The notes: generated by a model from the sequence alone, not told the origin. Counted from the first letter of the stretch, positions 1-8,478 are shown. The stretch: DNA of 64,000 bases from Actinomycetota bacterium (GCA_005884115.1 VAXW01000002.1:62001-126000), one strand, 5' to 3'. Numbers and translations are program-made.

Positions 1-30
1 GCCACCGTCAACCCGCCGGCGAGGAGCTTT

Positions 31-858
31 GTGTTTCGCGTGTGCGTGCACCCGCCGTGGGCGCGTGCGCTCGGCGCTGTTCCGCGCGCGTGCTCCGCGG
101 CCGAGCCACCGCGCGCGGGCTCGCGCCCGGGCGCGTTCGAATACGGCGGGAGCGGCCGCGGCGTCCCCGCGGCCGCGTTCCCGTCGGCGCGGGCGATTGC
201 CGCCGCGGCGCGCTACCTCGACGCGCGCGCCGGGCGCACGGCATTCGCGGTTGTCGACAGCGCCGGTCAGCTGCAGGGACTGCGCGTACGCGAGCACTTC
301 CAGACAGCGAGCGTGGTGAAGGTGATGATGCTCGTCGCCTACCTGCAGATGCTCGACGCGCGCCACCTTCCCGTGCGCACCCGCGATGACGCGCTGCTGC
401 GCCCGATGATCCACGTGTCGGACAATGGCGCCGCCTCGGCGGTGCTTGGCATCGTCGGCGGGGCGGCGCTTGCGCGCGTGGCGCGCGAAGCGGGCATGCA
501 GGACTACGCGCCCGGCGTCGGCTGGTGGGCGTTCACGCAGACCTCGGCGGCCGACCAGGCGCGCTTCTTCTTCAGGCTCGACCGGCTGATACCGCCGCGC
601 TTCTATGCCTACGCCCGCGAGCTCCTGTCGAGCATCGAGGCGTCGCAGAGCTGGGGCATCCCGCCCGTCGCGCGACCGCGCTTCGAGGTGTTCTTCAAGA
701 CCGGTCAGCTGCCGTCCGAGGGCCTCTACAACGAGGCCGCGCTCCTGGAGCGGCCAGGCGAGACGTTCGCGATCGCCGTCCTCACGACCGCTGACCCCTC
801 GATGAGCTACGGCCAACGGACCGTCGAGGGAGTGGCGCGCGCGCTGTTGGGTGGGTAG
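31..858 (+). CDS. Class A beta-lactamase-fold serine hydrolase, possibly 5'-partial
   Basis: The protein (275 aa from the GTG at 31) carries the three hallmarks of the penicillin-binding/class A beta-lactamase fold in the right order: S94-V-V-K97, S130-D-N132 and K223-T-G225. The class A general base motif (ExxLN in the omega loop) is not visible around residues 145-175, so true beta-lactam hydrolysis is doubtful. A peptidoglycan-related or general serine hydrolase is likelier. A GAGGAG sits 4 nt before the GTG, but the frame is also open to the left window edge, so the true start may lie outside. There is no convincing signal peptide in the visible N-terminus. The next gene begins about 13 nt after its stop, suggesting co-transcription. 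Confidence 0.72.
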   Translation: MFRVCVHPPWARALGAVPRACSAAEPPRAGSRPGAFEYGGSGRGVPAAAFPSARAIAAAARYLDARAGRTAFAVVDSAGQLQGLRVREHFQTASVVKVMMLVAYLQMLDARHLPVRTRDDALLRPMIHVSDNGAASAVLGIVGGAALARVAREAGMQDYAPGVGWWAFTQTSAADQARFFFRLDRLIPPRFYAYARELLSSIEASQSWGIPPVARPRFEVFFKTGQLPSEGLYNEAALLERPGETFAIAVLTTADPSMSYGQRTVEGVARALLGG

Positions 859-871
859 GCTCGCGTCGGGT

Positions 872-1780
872 ATGTGGTCGGATGCCGAGGAGGACGTACT
901 TGCCGGCGATTTGACCGCCGTGCTCGCGTACGCCACTCCGGCCTCAGGCGCGGTGGCGACGCCGGTCGCGCCCATCGGGCTGCGCGACCGCGAGGCGCGC
1001 ACCGTCTCCTTCACGACCTCGCTCGGTTTCGGGCGCAAGCTCGATCGCATCACGCGTGACCCGCGCGTCACGCTCGCATACCACGCGCGCGAGCACGGCT
1101 TCGCCTCAGAGCCGCGCTTCGTGCTCGTTCAGGGAACGGCGAGCTTTCAGGCGCGACCCGACCGCTCGCTTCTCGAAGACGTTGTGCGGCCTGCGTCTGC
1201 CCGTTTCATGGGGGCGCCGCGCGCGGGCCCGTTCTGGGACCGCTGGCTGAGCGCCTACTACGCCGACCGCATTCTCGTGACGGTGGCCGTCGAGCGCGTG
1301 TGCTCGTGGGGCGATCTGCAGTGCACGGGAGAGCCCAACGTGTACGGCGCGGCGCGCCCCACCGCAGACCCCGAGCCGCAGTCACCGCCGAGGAACGGCA
1401 CGCGCCCGCGCGTCGACGCGGCTCGCGCGAGGCGCAGGCTGGCCAAGCTCCCGCACGTGCTGCTCGCCTACATCGACAGCGACGGCTTCCCCGTGGTCCT
1501 GCCGGTGAGCGTCGGAGCGGCCTCCGATGCGGGCATCGCGCTCGGCAACGCCTCACTGCCGCCGGGCGGGCGCCGCGCTGGGATCTTAGGGCACAGCTTT
1601 CGCGCGCAGCTCGTAGGCCTAGAGGCCCGGCAGCACACCGGCTGGCTCGAGAGCTCGATCTACGCGCCGCACACCGAGGGCGGCTTTCGCGCGCCAGCCA
1701 ACAAGACGCTGCTGCTGCTCGCGAACGGCTTCATGGCGCGCCAGGGGCTGCGGCGCGCCAGAGCGCGAGGAGCGGCCTAG
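872..1780 (+). CDS. Pyridoxamine 5'-phosphate oxidase-like FMN-binding protein
   Basis: About 302 aa from the ATG at 872; a GTG at 851 in the same frame would overlap the preceding gene by 8 nt. Residues ~15-120 resemble the split-barrel PNPOx fold used by F420/FMN-dependent reductases and haem-degrading enzymes: a leader asking for a Val-Ala-Thr-Pro-Val core, then a GFGRKLDRITRDPRVTLAYH segment typical of the family. The second half (about 190-300) contains another beta-rich stretch, LPHVLLAYIDSDGFPVVLPV, that may be a second split barrel. No cofactor can be assigned from sequence alone. The family assignment is good; the substrate is unknown. Confidence 0.6.
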   Translation: MWSDAEEDVLAGDLTAVLAYATPASGAVATPVAPIGLRDREARTVSFTTSLGFGRKLDRITRDPRVTLAYHAREHGFASEPRFVLVQGTASFQARPDRSLLEDVVRPASARFMGAPRAGPFWDRWLSAYYADRILVTVAVERVCSWGDLQCTGEPNVYGAARPTADPEPQSPPRNGTRPRVDAARARRRLAKLPHVLLAYIDSDGFPVVLPVSVGAASDAGIALGNASLPPGGRRAGILGHSFRAQLVGLEARQHTGWLESSIYAPHTEGGFRAPANKTLLLLANGFMARQGLRRARARGAA

Positions 1781-1897
1781 CCAACGGCTGCCGGCCCACC
1801 TCCGGCTGCGGCGCGCGAGGATGCGCGGCGCGGCCTAGCGACACGCACGAGCGCAAGCGTGGAGAATGCCGGTGAAGGCACCGCCACGAGGAGAGGA

Positions 1898-3568
1898 ATG
1901 TCGGTCGCAGTCTCCGCCAACGACATCGCACGCGCGTCACGTTGGCCGTCGGTGATCATCGTCGGAGCGGGGTTCGGGGGCATCGCCGCGGCGATCGAGC
2001 TGCGGCGAGCGGGCATCGACGACATCAGGATCCTCGAGCGCGCGGCGGACCTCGGCGGCACGTGGTATTTCAACAGCTACCCGGGGTGCGCGTGCGACGT
2101 CCCCAGCCACCTCTACTCGTTCTCCTTCGCCCAGCGCCGCGACTGGTCGCGCCTGTGCTCGCCGCAGGCTGAGATACACGGCTACCTGCACGACGTCGCT
2201 CGGGCGCACAGCGTGGAGGCGCTCGTGCAGCCGAACAGCGATGTGACGGCGTGCGAGTGGGATGAGCCCGGGTGCACTTGGACCGTTTCCACAGCGCAGG
2301 GCGAGACCTACGAGGCCGACGCGCTCGTGCTGGCCACGGGGCAGCTTCACCAGCCGTCCTATCCGCGCATCGAGGGAGCGGAGGAGTTCGCCGGGCATAG
2401 CTTCCACTCCGCACGCTGGGACCACGACTACGATCTCGCGGGCAAGCGCGTGGCGGTCGTCGGCACCGGCGCGAGCGCGATCCAGTTCATCCCCGAGATC
2501 GCCCCGCTCCTCGAGCGGCTGTGGGTGTTCCAGCGCACCGGCAACTGGATGCTGCCGCGCGAGAACCGCCGCTATCCGCCGCTCGTGAAGGCGGCGATCG
2601 AACGGGTCCCCGGTCTGCAGGCGTTCCGTAGGCGGTTCATGTTCGAGTACTGCGAGTCGATCACGCTGGCGATCCGTCACCCGCGCACGTTCGGGCGCCT
2701 CGCGCACGCGCGCTCGAGAGCGTTCATGCGCTCCCAGCTCAAAGATCCGGAGCTGCGCAGGAAGGCGTGGCCCGACTACACGTTCGGCTGCAAGCGCGTG
2801 CTGTTCAGCTCGCAGTACCTGCCCACATTGCAGCGGGCGAACGTGGAGCTGGTCACGGACTCGATCGCGCGGCTCGAGGAGAGCGCCATCGTCACATCGG
2901 CGGGCGCGCGGCTGGAGGTGGACTGCATCGTCTGGGCGACCGGCTTCAGGTCGACGGAGTTCATGTTCCCGATGCAGATCACCACCTCGACCGGGCTCGA
3001 CCTGAGAGGCGCCTGGGTCGGCGGCGCGCACGCACATTTCGGCATCACGGTTCCCGGCTTCCCCAACATGTTCGTGATGTACGGGCCCAACACGAATACC
3101 TCGGGCGGATCGATCATCGCCTACCACGAGGCGCAGGCCTCCTACCTGCGCCAGGCGCTCGAGCAGGTGCGCGACCGCGGTGCGGGTGCGATCGACGTCC
3201 GGCGCGAGGTCGAGGCGGCGGGCGACCGCGCTGTGCAGGCGCGCTTCGCCGGCACGGCCTGGACGCGCTGCGACTCGTGGTACCGCGACGAGCGCGGGCG
3301 CGTGATCGCCAACTGGCCGGGCTATATGCGCGAGTACTTCGAGCAGACGCGCACGCTGCGGACGAGCGATTACCGCTTCCTGGGGCGCCCGCATGCGCCA
3401 AGCGGTGCGGACAGCGACGTGGCGCGCGAGGCCGATGGCGGCGTGGCGCGAGAGGCCGATGTCGGCGTGGCGCGAGAGGCCGATGGCGGCGTGGCGCGAG
3501 AGGCCGATGGCGGCGTGGCGCGCGGCGGCGCGCGCGCGTCGCCGCAGGGTGCCCTGGCGGATGCCTGA
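1898..3568 (+). CDS. Flavin-containing (Baeyer-Villiger-type) monooxygenase with repeat tail
   Basis: A 556-aa class B flavoprotein monooxygenase. The FAD Rossmann motif GAGFGG is at residues 23-28, the Baeyer-Villiger fingerprint F-x-G-x-x-x-H-x-x-x-W is complete at 164-174, and the NADPH Rossmann motif GTGASA is at 189-194. Known members insert oxygen next to a ketone, giving an ester or lactone. The start at 1898 is preferred over a GTG at 1859 because GAGGAGAGGA lies directly upstream. The C-terminus ends in an odd tandem octapeptide repeat, VAREADGG, encoded by 24-bp units from 3419. It is followed 18 nt later by a GMC dehydrogenase and then an alpha/beta hydrolase, consistent with one oxidative catabolic operon. 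Confidence 0.85.
   Translation: MSVAVSANDIARASRWPSVIIVGAGFGGIAAAIELRRAGIDDIRILERAADLGGTWYFNSYPGCACDVPSHLYSFSFAQRRDWSRLCSPQAEIHGYLHDVARAHSVEALVQPNSDVTACEWDEPGCTWTVSTAQGETYEADALVLATGQLHQPSYPRIEGAEEFAGHSFHSARWDHDYDLAGKRVAVVGTGASAIQFIPEIAPLLERLWVFQRTGNWMLPRENRRYPPLVKAAIERVPGLQAFRRRFMFEYCESITLAIRHPRTFGRLAHARSRAFMRSQLKDPELRRKAWPDYTFGCKRVLFSSQYLPTLQRANVELVTDSIARLEESAIVTSAGARLEVDCIVWATGFRSTEFMFPMQITTSTGLDLRGAWVGGAHAHFGITVPGFPNMFVMYGPNTNTSGGSIIAYHEAQASYLRQALEQVRDRGAGAIDVRREVEAAGDRAVQARFAGTAWTRCDSWYRDERGRVIANWPGYMREYFEQTRTLRTSDYRFLGRPHAPSGADSDVAREADGGVAREADVGVAREADGGVAREADGGVARGGARASPQGALADA
3419..3526 (+). repeat. Coding 24-bp tandem repeat in the monooxygenase C-terminus
   Basis: Four consecutive in-frame 24-bp units (3419-3442, 3443-3466, 3467-3490, 3491-3514) each encode Val-Ala-Arg-Glu-Ala-Asp-(Gly/Val)-Gly, followed by a partial fifth unit reading Val-Ala-Arg-Gly-Gly. 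Units differ by one or two bases only, so the expansion is recent. It lies outside the conserved enzyme domains. Confidence 0.9.
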
Positions 3569-3586
3569 GCGAGAAGGAGCAGCGGC

Positions 3587-5197
3587 TTGACGCATGACTA
3601 TGTGATCGTCGGGGCGGGGTCGGCGGGCTGCGTGCTGGCGAACCGCCTCTCGGAGGACCCCTCGGTCCGCGTGCTGCTGCTGGAGGCGGGTGGCAAGGAC
3701 CGCTCGCCCAACATCAAGATCCCGGCGGCCTTCGCCAAGCAGTTTCACACCAAGCTGGACTGGGAGTACGAGACCGAGCCGGAAGCGCACGTGGACGGTC
3801 GCCGCCTCTACATCCCCCGCGGAAAGAGCCTCGGCGGGTCGAGCTCGATGAACGCGATGCTCTACGTTCGCGGCCGGCCGCTCGACTACGACAGCTGGGA
3901 GGCGCAGGGAGCGCCGGGCTGGGGCTACCGCGACGTGCTGGCGTACTTCATCAAGTCGGAGGACAACGCGCGCGGCGCCTCCGAGTTCCACGGCGCAGGA
4001 GGGCCGCTGCGGGTCAGCGAGCAGCGCTCGCCGCGGCCGCTTGACGCGCTTCTCATGCAGGCCAGCGCGGCGGCGGGGATCCCTCGCATCGCCGATTACA
4101 ACGGCCCCGAGCAGGACGGCGTCTCGATGTTCCAGGTGACGCAGCGAAACGGCGCCCGCATGAGCACCGCTGACGCGTTCCTGCGCCCCGCGCTGAAGCG
4201 CCCCAACCTCGAGGTGCGCACGCGCGCGAGCGTGCTGGGGATCGAACTCGAGGGCGATCGCGCGGTGGGAGTGCGCCTGCGCAAGGGGCGAAGCGGCGAA
4301 GAGCTGGTGCGCGCCACGAGCGAGGTCGTATTGTCAGCCGGCACGATCAACTCCCCTCAGCTGCTGCTGCTGTCGGGTATCGGCCCCGCGGAGGAGCTGC
4401 GCGCTGCCGGAGTGGAGCCTCGCTTCGACCTGCCTGGCGTGGGCCGCAACCTGCAGGATCATCCGTTCGTGACCGTGATCTGGGAGGTCTCGGACCGGCG
4501 CACGCTGTATGGAGCCGACAGTCCGCGGCACCTGGCCGAGTGGCTGCTGCGGCGCTCCGGGCCGTTGAGCTCGACGGTGGCCGAGGTCGTGGCCTTCACC
4601 CGCACGCGAAGCGGCCTGCCGGCGGCTGACATCCAGTTTCACATGGGCGCCGCGTACTACGAAGACCACGGCGCCGAGGAATACGACGGCCACTGCACGG
4701 TGATCGCGCCGGTGCTGGTCTCGCCGAAGGCGCGCGGCCAGGTCTGGCTTCGCTCGGCCGACCCGACGGCGAAGCCGTGCATGATCACGAACACGCTCTC
4801 GGAGCCCGAGGACGTAGACTCGCTCATCGCGGGCATGCGCCTGGCGCGGGAGATCGCCGCCCAGGCGCCGCTGAGGGAGATCGTGATCGAGGAGCTCAAG
4901 CCGGGCGCCGACGTGAGCGAGCGAGCGGACCTCGAAGCGGACCTGCGCAGGCGCCTGATGCTGATCTACCACCCCGTGGGCACAGCGCGCATGAGCGACA
5001 CCCACGAGCTGGCGGTGGTCGACTCCCAGCTGCGCGTCCACGGCGTGCGGGGGCTGCGCGTGGTCGATGCTTCGATCATGCCGACGATCCCGGGCGGCAA
5101 CACGAACGCTCCCACGATCATGATCGCCGAGCGCGCCGCCGATCTCATCCGGGGGCGAACGCTCGAGCCCGCCGCCCCCGCGACGGTGCCGGCGTGA
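3587..5197 (+). CDS. GMC-family FAD oxidoreductase (alcohol/choline dehydrogenase-like)
   Basis: A 536-aa glucose-methanol-choline oxidoreductase. GAGSAG at residues 9-14 binds FAD. The GMC signature IPRGKSLGGSSSMNAM is near residue 80, the active-site His462 is in YHPVGTARM, and Asn505/507 are in the C-terminal NTNAPT block. The start is a TTG at 3587: AAGGAG lies about 8 nt upstream and there is no in-frame ATG nearby. Family members oxidise primary alcohols, choline or polyethylene glycols to aldehydes and pass electrons to a quinone or oxygen. Position between the monooxygenase and the hydrolase suggests oxidation of an alcohol that feeds or leaves the Baeyer-Villiger step. Confidence 0.85.
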   Translation: MTHDYVIVGAGSAGCVLANRLSEDPSVRVLLLEAGGKDRSPNIKIPAAFAKQFHTKLDWEYETEPEAHVDGRRLYIPRGKSLGGSSSMNAMLYVRGRPLDYDSWEAQGAPGWGYRDVLAYFIKSEDNARGASEFHGAGGPLRVSEQRSPRPLDALLMQASAAAGIPRIADYNGPEQDGVSMFQVTQRNGARMSTADAFLRPALKRPNLEVRTRASVLGIELEGDRAVGVRLRKGRSGEELVRATSEVVLSAGTINSPQLLLLSGIGPAEELRAAGVEPRFDLPGVGRNLQDHPFVTVIWEVSDRRTLYGADSPRHLAEWLLRRSGPLSSTVAEVVAFTRTRSGLPAADIQFHMGAAYYEDHGAEEYDGHCTVIAPVLVSPKARGQVWLRSADPTAKPCMITNTLSEPEDVDSLIAGMRLAREIAAQAPLREIVIEELKPGADVSERADLEADLRRRLMLIYHPVGTARMSDTHELAVVDSQLRVHGVRGLRVVDASIMPTIPGGNTNAPTIMIAERAADLIRGRTLEPAAPATVPA

Positions 5198-5201
5198 GGC
5201 G

Positions 5202-6026
5202 GTGAACTACCACCGCGAGGGCGCGGGCGCGTGCGCGGTGGTGCTGATCCACGGCATAGGCCACCACTGGCAGGCGTGGCGGCCGGTGATCGACCTGCTG
5301 GCGCCAGATCACGACGTGATCGCGTGCGACTCGCCGGGGTTCGGCCGCTCGCCCCCGCTCGCGACGGGCACCGAGCCGACGATTTGGGCGTACGCGCAGG
5401 CGTTCGAGGACTTCTTCGAGCAGCTCGGGTTGACACGGCCGCACGTGGCCGGCAACTCGATGGGCGGTGCGATCGCGCTCGAGCTGGCTCGGCGCGGGTC
5501 GGCGGCGAGCGCGACGGCGCTCTCGCCGGCGGGCTTCTGGACGGAGGCAGAGCTGCGCTACTGCCAGGCATCGCTCGCTGTGCTCGCGCGCCTGCCGGGC
5601 CCGATCCGCCCCGCGGTCCGAGCTCTCTCGCGCACGCGGGCGGGGCGCGCGGCCCTGTTCGCGCAGACCTTCGGATGGCCCTCGCGGATGCCCGCCTCGG
5701 AGGCGGTCGCGACGCTCGAGGACGCGTGGGCGGCGCCGGCGTTCGCGCCCGCGCTGGCCGCCTTCAGCGCTTACCGCTTCAGCGAGCCGCAGCAGCTGCG
5801 AGCGGTGCCGCTGACGATCGCGTGGGGCGTTCGCGACCGGCTCCTGCTCTACGGCCGCCAAGCCCCGCGCGCTCGGGCGATGCTGCCGTGGGCGAGGCAC
5901 CTCACGCTGGGCGCCGGCCACGTGCCCTTCTTCGACGACCCTCCGGCGGTCGCGGAGGTGATACGGGCGAGCTGCGCCGCCGGCGCACTCCGAGCTGCCC
6001 GAGTGAGCGTCAGCGCGGCAGGATGA
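5202..6026 (+). CDS. Alpha/beta hydrolase
   Basis: A 274-aa alpha/beta-hydrolase-fold protein starting at GTG 5202, only 4 nt after the GMC gene stop. The oxyanion-hole strand is LIHGIGHHW (15-23), the nucleophile elbow is G-N-S86-M-G-G, and the likely catalytic His240 is in GAGHVPFF. No signal peptide, so cytoplasmic. Coupling to a Baeyer-Villiger monooxygenase suggests that it hydrolyses the resulting ester or lactone, but that is inferred from context. Its last 17 nt overlap the convergent PhzF-like gene. Confidence 0.75.
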   Translation: MNYHREGAGACAVVLIHGIGHHWQAWRPVIDLLAPDHDVIACDSPGFGRSPPLATGTEPTIWAYAQAFEDFFEQLGLTRPHVAGNSMGGAIALELARRGSAASATALSPAGFWTEAELRYCQASLAVLARLPGPIRPAVRALSRTRAGRAALFAQTFGWPSRMPASEAVATLEDAWAAPAFAPALAAFSAYRFSEPQQLRAVPLTIAWGVRDRLLLYGRQAPRARAMLPWARHLTLGAGHVPFFDDPPAVAEVIRASCAAGALRAARVSVSAAG

Positions 6027-6897
6027 ACTCGCCGCGCGCGACGGTGACCGCCGAGCCGCCGACCTGAACGCGCTCGATGGCTGCTTGCGAGCCGTGCGCG
6101 GAGGCGTACAGGCGCGAGGGCCGGCCGACCTCATCGCCCTGGGTGATCTCGATCTCATCACCAAAGCGGATGCGGCCGTGGCGGCACAGGTGCACGGCGA
6201 GAGGGCCGGCGGCCGAGCCGGTGGCCGGATCCTCGGCGACGCCGAACGCGGGTGCGAACACGCGCGTCTTGAAGCGCCGCCCGCTGCCGGCGAAGCAGTT
6301 GGCGCAGCAGTCGAGCGCTGCCAGCGCGCGCATGTCGGGGCGCAGCTGCGCGACCGCGTCCTCGCTGTCGAGCTCGACGTACACGTGCAGGGGACCGTTG
6401 GCATACGCCTCCACGGGCAGGTCCGAGCGCTCCACGCCGAGGGCGCCCAGCAGCTCGGCCTCGCGCTCGTACGTCCGCCACTGCGGGACGAGCTGGCGCA
6501 TGCTCCCGAACGTGATCACCCCGCCGTCCCGGCGCAGCTCGAGCGGCACCACGCCGAGGCCCGTCTGCAGACGGAGCTGATCGCGCTCCAGCTGCGCGCC
6601 GACGGCGAAGGCCGCACCGAGCACCGGATGGCCCGCGAAAGGCAGCTCGCGCGAGGGCGTGAAGATGCGAAGGCGCGCGTCGCAGTCTCCGTCGCCGGGC
6701 AGCACGAACACGGTCTCCGAGAAGTTGAGCTCGCGCGCCAGCCGCTGCATGAGCTCAGACGGGATGGCGGCGGCGTCGGTGAAGACGCCCAGCTGGTTGC
6801 CCTCGAGCGGCTGCTCGGTGAAGACGTCGAGGACGAGAAAGGGCTCGGACCGCTGGAGCGCGGCCGAGCCCTTCGAGGTGTCGCGCTGAGCGTGCAC
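6010..6897 (-). CDS. PhzF-family isomerase/epimerase-like protein
   Basis: A 295-aa protein of the PhzF/diaminopimelate-epimerase fold. Family landmarks are the N-terminal V-F-T-E-x-P-x-x-G-N34 segment, the catalytic-type Glu61 in NFSETVF, the FAGHPVLGAA block and, in the second lobe, the EDPATGSAAGPLAVHL motif. Members are cofactor-independent isomerases. Only a few make phenazines and no other phenazine genes are nearby, so the substrate is unknown. The gene is divergent from the methyltransferase at 7021 and converges with the hydrolase at 5202 with a 17-nt overlap. Confidence 0.8.
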   Translation of the reverse strand: MHAQRDTSKGSAALQRSEPFLVLDVFTEQPLEGNQLGVFTDAAAIPSELMQRLARELNFSETVFVLPGDGDCDARLRIFTPSRELPFAGHPVLGAAFAVGAQLERDQLRLQTGLGVVPLELRRDGGVITFGSMRQLVPQWRTYEREAELLGALGVERSDLPVEAYANGPLHVYVELDSEDAVAQLRPDMRALAALDCCANCFAGSGRRFKTRVFAPAFGVAEDPATGSAAGPLAVHLCRHGRIRFGDEIEITQGDEVGRPSRLYASAHGSQAAIERVQVGGSAVTVARGEFILPR

Positions 6898-6901
6898 GAG
6901 C

Positions 6902-6937
6902 GTGCGAGGTTAGCCGGTGCGAGGTTAGCCGGTGCGT
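6902..6937. repeat. Tandem 15-bp direct repeat between divergent genes
   Basis: The 15-bp unit GTGCGAGGTTAGCCG occurs twice head to tail (6902-6916 and 6917-6931), followed by GTGCG of a third. It lies just upstream of the PhzF-like gene and within the divergent gap to the methyltransferase, where it could be a regulator site or a slippage product. Confidence 0.6.
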
Positions 6938-7020
6938 GGCCGCGCGATGCTTTGCCGACGCTGTACGATCGCCGCGAGTTCTCGGAGCGCTTGCTCACCC
7001 CCGGTCGAAAGGAGGCTCCC

Positions 7021-7662
7021 ATGAGCATCTCGGGACGGATCTTCGCGGCCCTCTACGACCGCATGATGGAGGGCACCGAGAAGGCGGGGCTGCGCGCGCA
7101 CAGGCAGGCGCTGCTCGCGGGCGCGCACGGGCGCGTGCTCGAGATCGGAGGCGGCACGGGCGCGAACCTGCCCTTCTACCCGGATCAGGTGCAGCGCCTG
7201 ACGGTGACCGAGCCGGAGGCGCCCATGGCAAAGCGCCTGGCGCGCCACCTGAACGAGCGCGAGCTGCCCGCGGAGCTCGTTCAGGCACCCGCGGAGGAGC
7301 TTCCCTTCGAGGACGGGAGCTTCGACGTCGCGGTCTCGACGCTGGTGCTGTGCACGGTGCGCGATCCCGAGCGCTCGCTCGCGGAGCTCCGCCGCGTGCT
7401 CACGCCCGGCGGCCGGCTGCTGTTCATCGAGCACGTGCGCTCCGAGGAGCCGCGCTTGGCTCGCTGGCAGGACCGCGTCAACGGCCTCCACAAACGCGTC
7501 GGTCAGGGCTGCAACTGCAACCGGCCGACGCTCGAGAAGATTCGCACGGCGGGCTTCGCGGTCACCGATCTCGCCAACGACCGGCTGGCGAAAGCCCCGC
7601 CGTGGGTGCGCCCGCTGATCATTGGGACGGCGACGACGAACGGCGCCGCGAGCACGGCCTGA
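7021..7662 (+). CDS. Class I SAM-dependent methyltransferase
   Basis: A 213-aa methyltransferase with a strong GAAAGGAGG ribosome site 5 nt before ATG 7021, which fixes the start although the frame is open far upstream. Motif I is VLEIGGGTGANL (39-50). The post-motif acidic position is in VTEPEAPM, motif II/III in SFDVAVSTLVLCTV and the LRRVLTPGGRLLFIEHV block follows, as in UbiE/Methyltransf_11 enzymes. A Cys-rich GQGCNCNRPT stretch near residue 165 resembles the corresponding segment of METTL7-like methyltransferases. The substrate is unknown. Divergent from the PhzF-like gene. Confidence 0.8.
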   Translation: MSISGRIFAALYDRMMEGTEKAGLRAHRQALLAGAHGRVLEIGGGTGANLPFYPDQVQRLTVTEPEAPMAKRLARHLNERELPAELVQAPAEELPFEDGSFDVAVSTLVLCTVRDPERSLAELRRVLTPGGRLLFIEHVRSEEPRLARWQDRVNGLHKRVGQGCNCNRPTLEKIRTAGFAVTDLANDRLAKAPPWVRPLIIGTATTNGAASTA

Positions 7663-7669
7663 TCGCCTG

Positions 7670-8098
7670 TCAGGTGTCCGGGTTCAGGCGCACGCCGCCG
7701 CCTTCGGTGAGCGTCCAGTGCGGGTTGTGCACGACCTCCCAGGGATGCCCCTCGGGGTCGATGAAGACGGAGCTGTAGCCGCCCCAGAACGTCTCGGCGG
7801 GCTCACGGCCGATCGTCGCGCCGGCAGAGCGCGCTTCCTCGATCACCGCATCTACGTCCTCGCGTGAGCCGACGTTGTGCGCGAGCGCGACGCCTCCCCA
7901 GCCGCGCGCGTCCTCGACGGCGCTGTCCTCGGCGAGCCGCGCGCGATCCCAGAGCGCGAGCACCATGTCGCCGGCCTGAAAGAAGACGACCTGGTCGCCC
8001 GCGGCCGCGCGCGTGTGCCAGCCGAGAGCCTCATAGAAGCGGCGCGCGCGCGCAAGATCACGCACGCCGAGAGTGACCACGCTCACCCGCTGGCGCAT
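7670..8098 (-). CDS. VOC-family (glyoxalase/bleomycin-resistance fold) protein
   Basis: A 142-aa vicinal-oxygen-chelate protein. The paired beta-alpha-beta-beta-beta modules are visible: VSVVTLGVRDLARARRFYEA at the N-terminus and YSSVFIDPEGHPWEVVHNP at the C-terminus. The final Glu in WEVVHN matches the position of a metal ligand in many members. It could be a lyase, dioxygenase or binding protein; no substrate can be inferred. It converges on the methyltransferase with a 7-nt gap. Confidence 0.75.
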   Translation of the reverse strand: MRQRVSVVTLGVRDLARARRFYEALGWHTRAAAGDQVVFFQAGDMVLALWDRARLAEDSAVEDARGWGGVALAHNVGSREDVDAVIEEARSAGATIGREPAETFWGGYSSVFIDPEGHPWEVVHNPHWTLTEGGGVRLNPDT

Positions 8099-8478
8099 GC
8101 TATGCGTGCGGCTCGACGCGCTCGAGCGGAGACGAACGCGTGCGCGGGGTAGATCTGCGGCTCGCTTCTGACGCCCAGCACTTGCAGCATCGGCCCGAGC
8201 TTCTCACCGAACTGGTTGCGGGCGCGTGCACCAGAACGACTGACACGGATTCCTCCTACGGTCGAAACGCGAGCGCAGGATAACCGGCCAGGTCAGCTGA
8301 GAGCTCCGCCCTTCGCGGCGACGGGCGGAGGTGTGAGCCGCCGTAACTTTTGGCACCGACGCAGCCGCAGGCACAGCAGCCGCCAGCCGGCACCCCTGTC
8401 CTGCTACCCCATGCCAAGGGCGCCGGCTGAAACGGCGGTCACGTGACCTGCGCGAGGCTGGGCCTCGCGCAGCGCTCG
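8099..8478. other. 380-bp gap with a possible small or decayed minus-strand gene
   Basis: On the minus strand a perfect AGGAGG is followed 5 nt later by GTG at 8246. The frame then runs 48 codons to a stop at 8100. After about seven hydrophobic residues (SVVLVHA) the protein-like sequence seems to continue in another frame (ARNQFGEKLGPMLQVLG), as if a gene had been frameshifted. I do not recognise a family. The rest of the gap, 8260-8436, shows nothing beyond GC-rich sequence. Confidence 0.3.
8448..8472 (-). terminator. Hairpin downstream of the secreted-protein gene
   Basis: A perfect 10-bp stem (8448-8457 with 8463-8472) and a 5-nt loop lie just past the stop of the minus-strand gene at 8479. 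A 12-bp palindrome, GGTCACGTGACC, directly abuts it at 8437-8448. There is no T-run, so this would be a weak or factor-assisted terminator. Confidence 0.45.

Noticed and set aside
31..858. Calling the first gene an antibiotic-resistance beta-lactamase
   Set aside because: The Ser-x-x-Lys, Ser-Asp-Asn and Lys-Thr-Gly motifs are present but the class A ExxLN base motif is not visible.
3419..3526. Repeat array considered as CRISPR-like
   Set aside because: Units are contiguous, in frame and coding, without spacers.
1937..3991. 684-codon minus-strand open frame
   Set aside because: It lies antisense to the monooxygenase and the start of the GMC gene, has Arg/Ala/Val-rich composition with no family pattern, and is explained by high GC content lowering stop-codon frequency.
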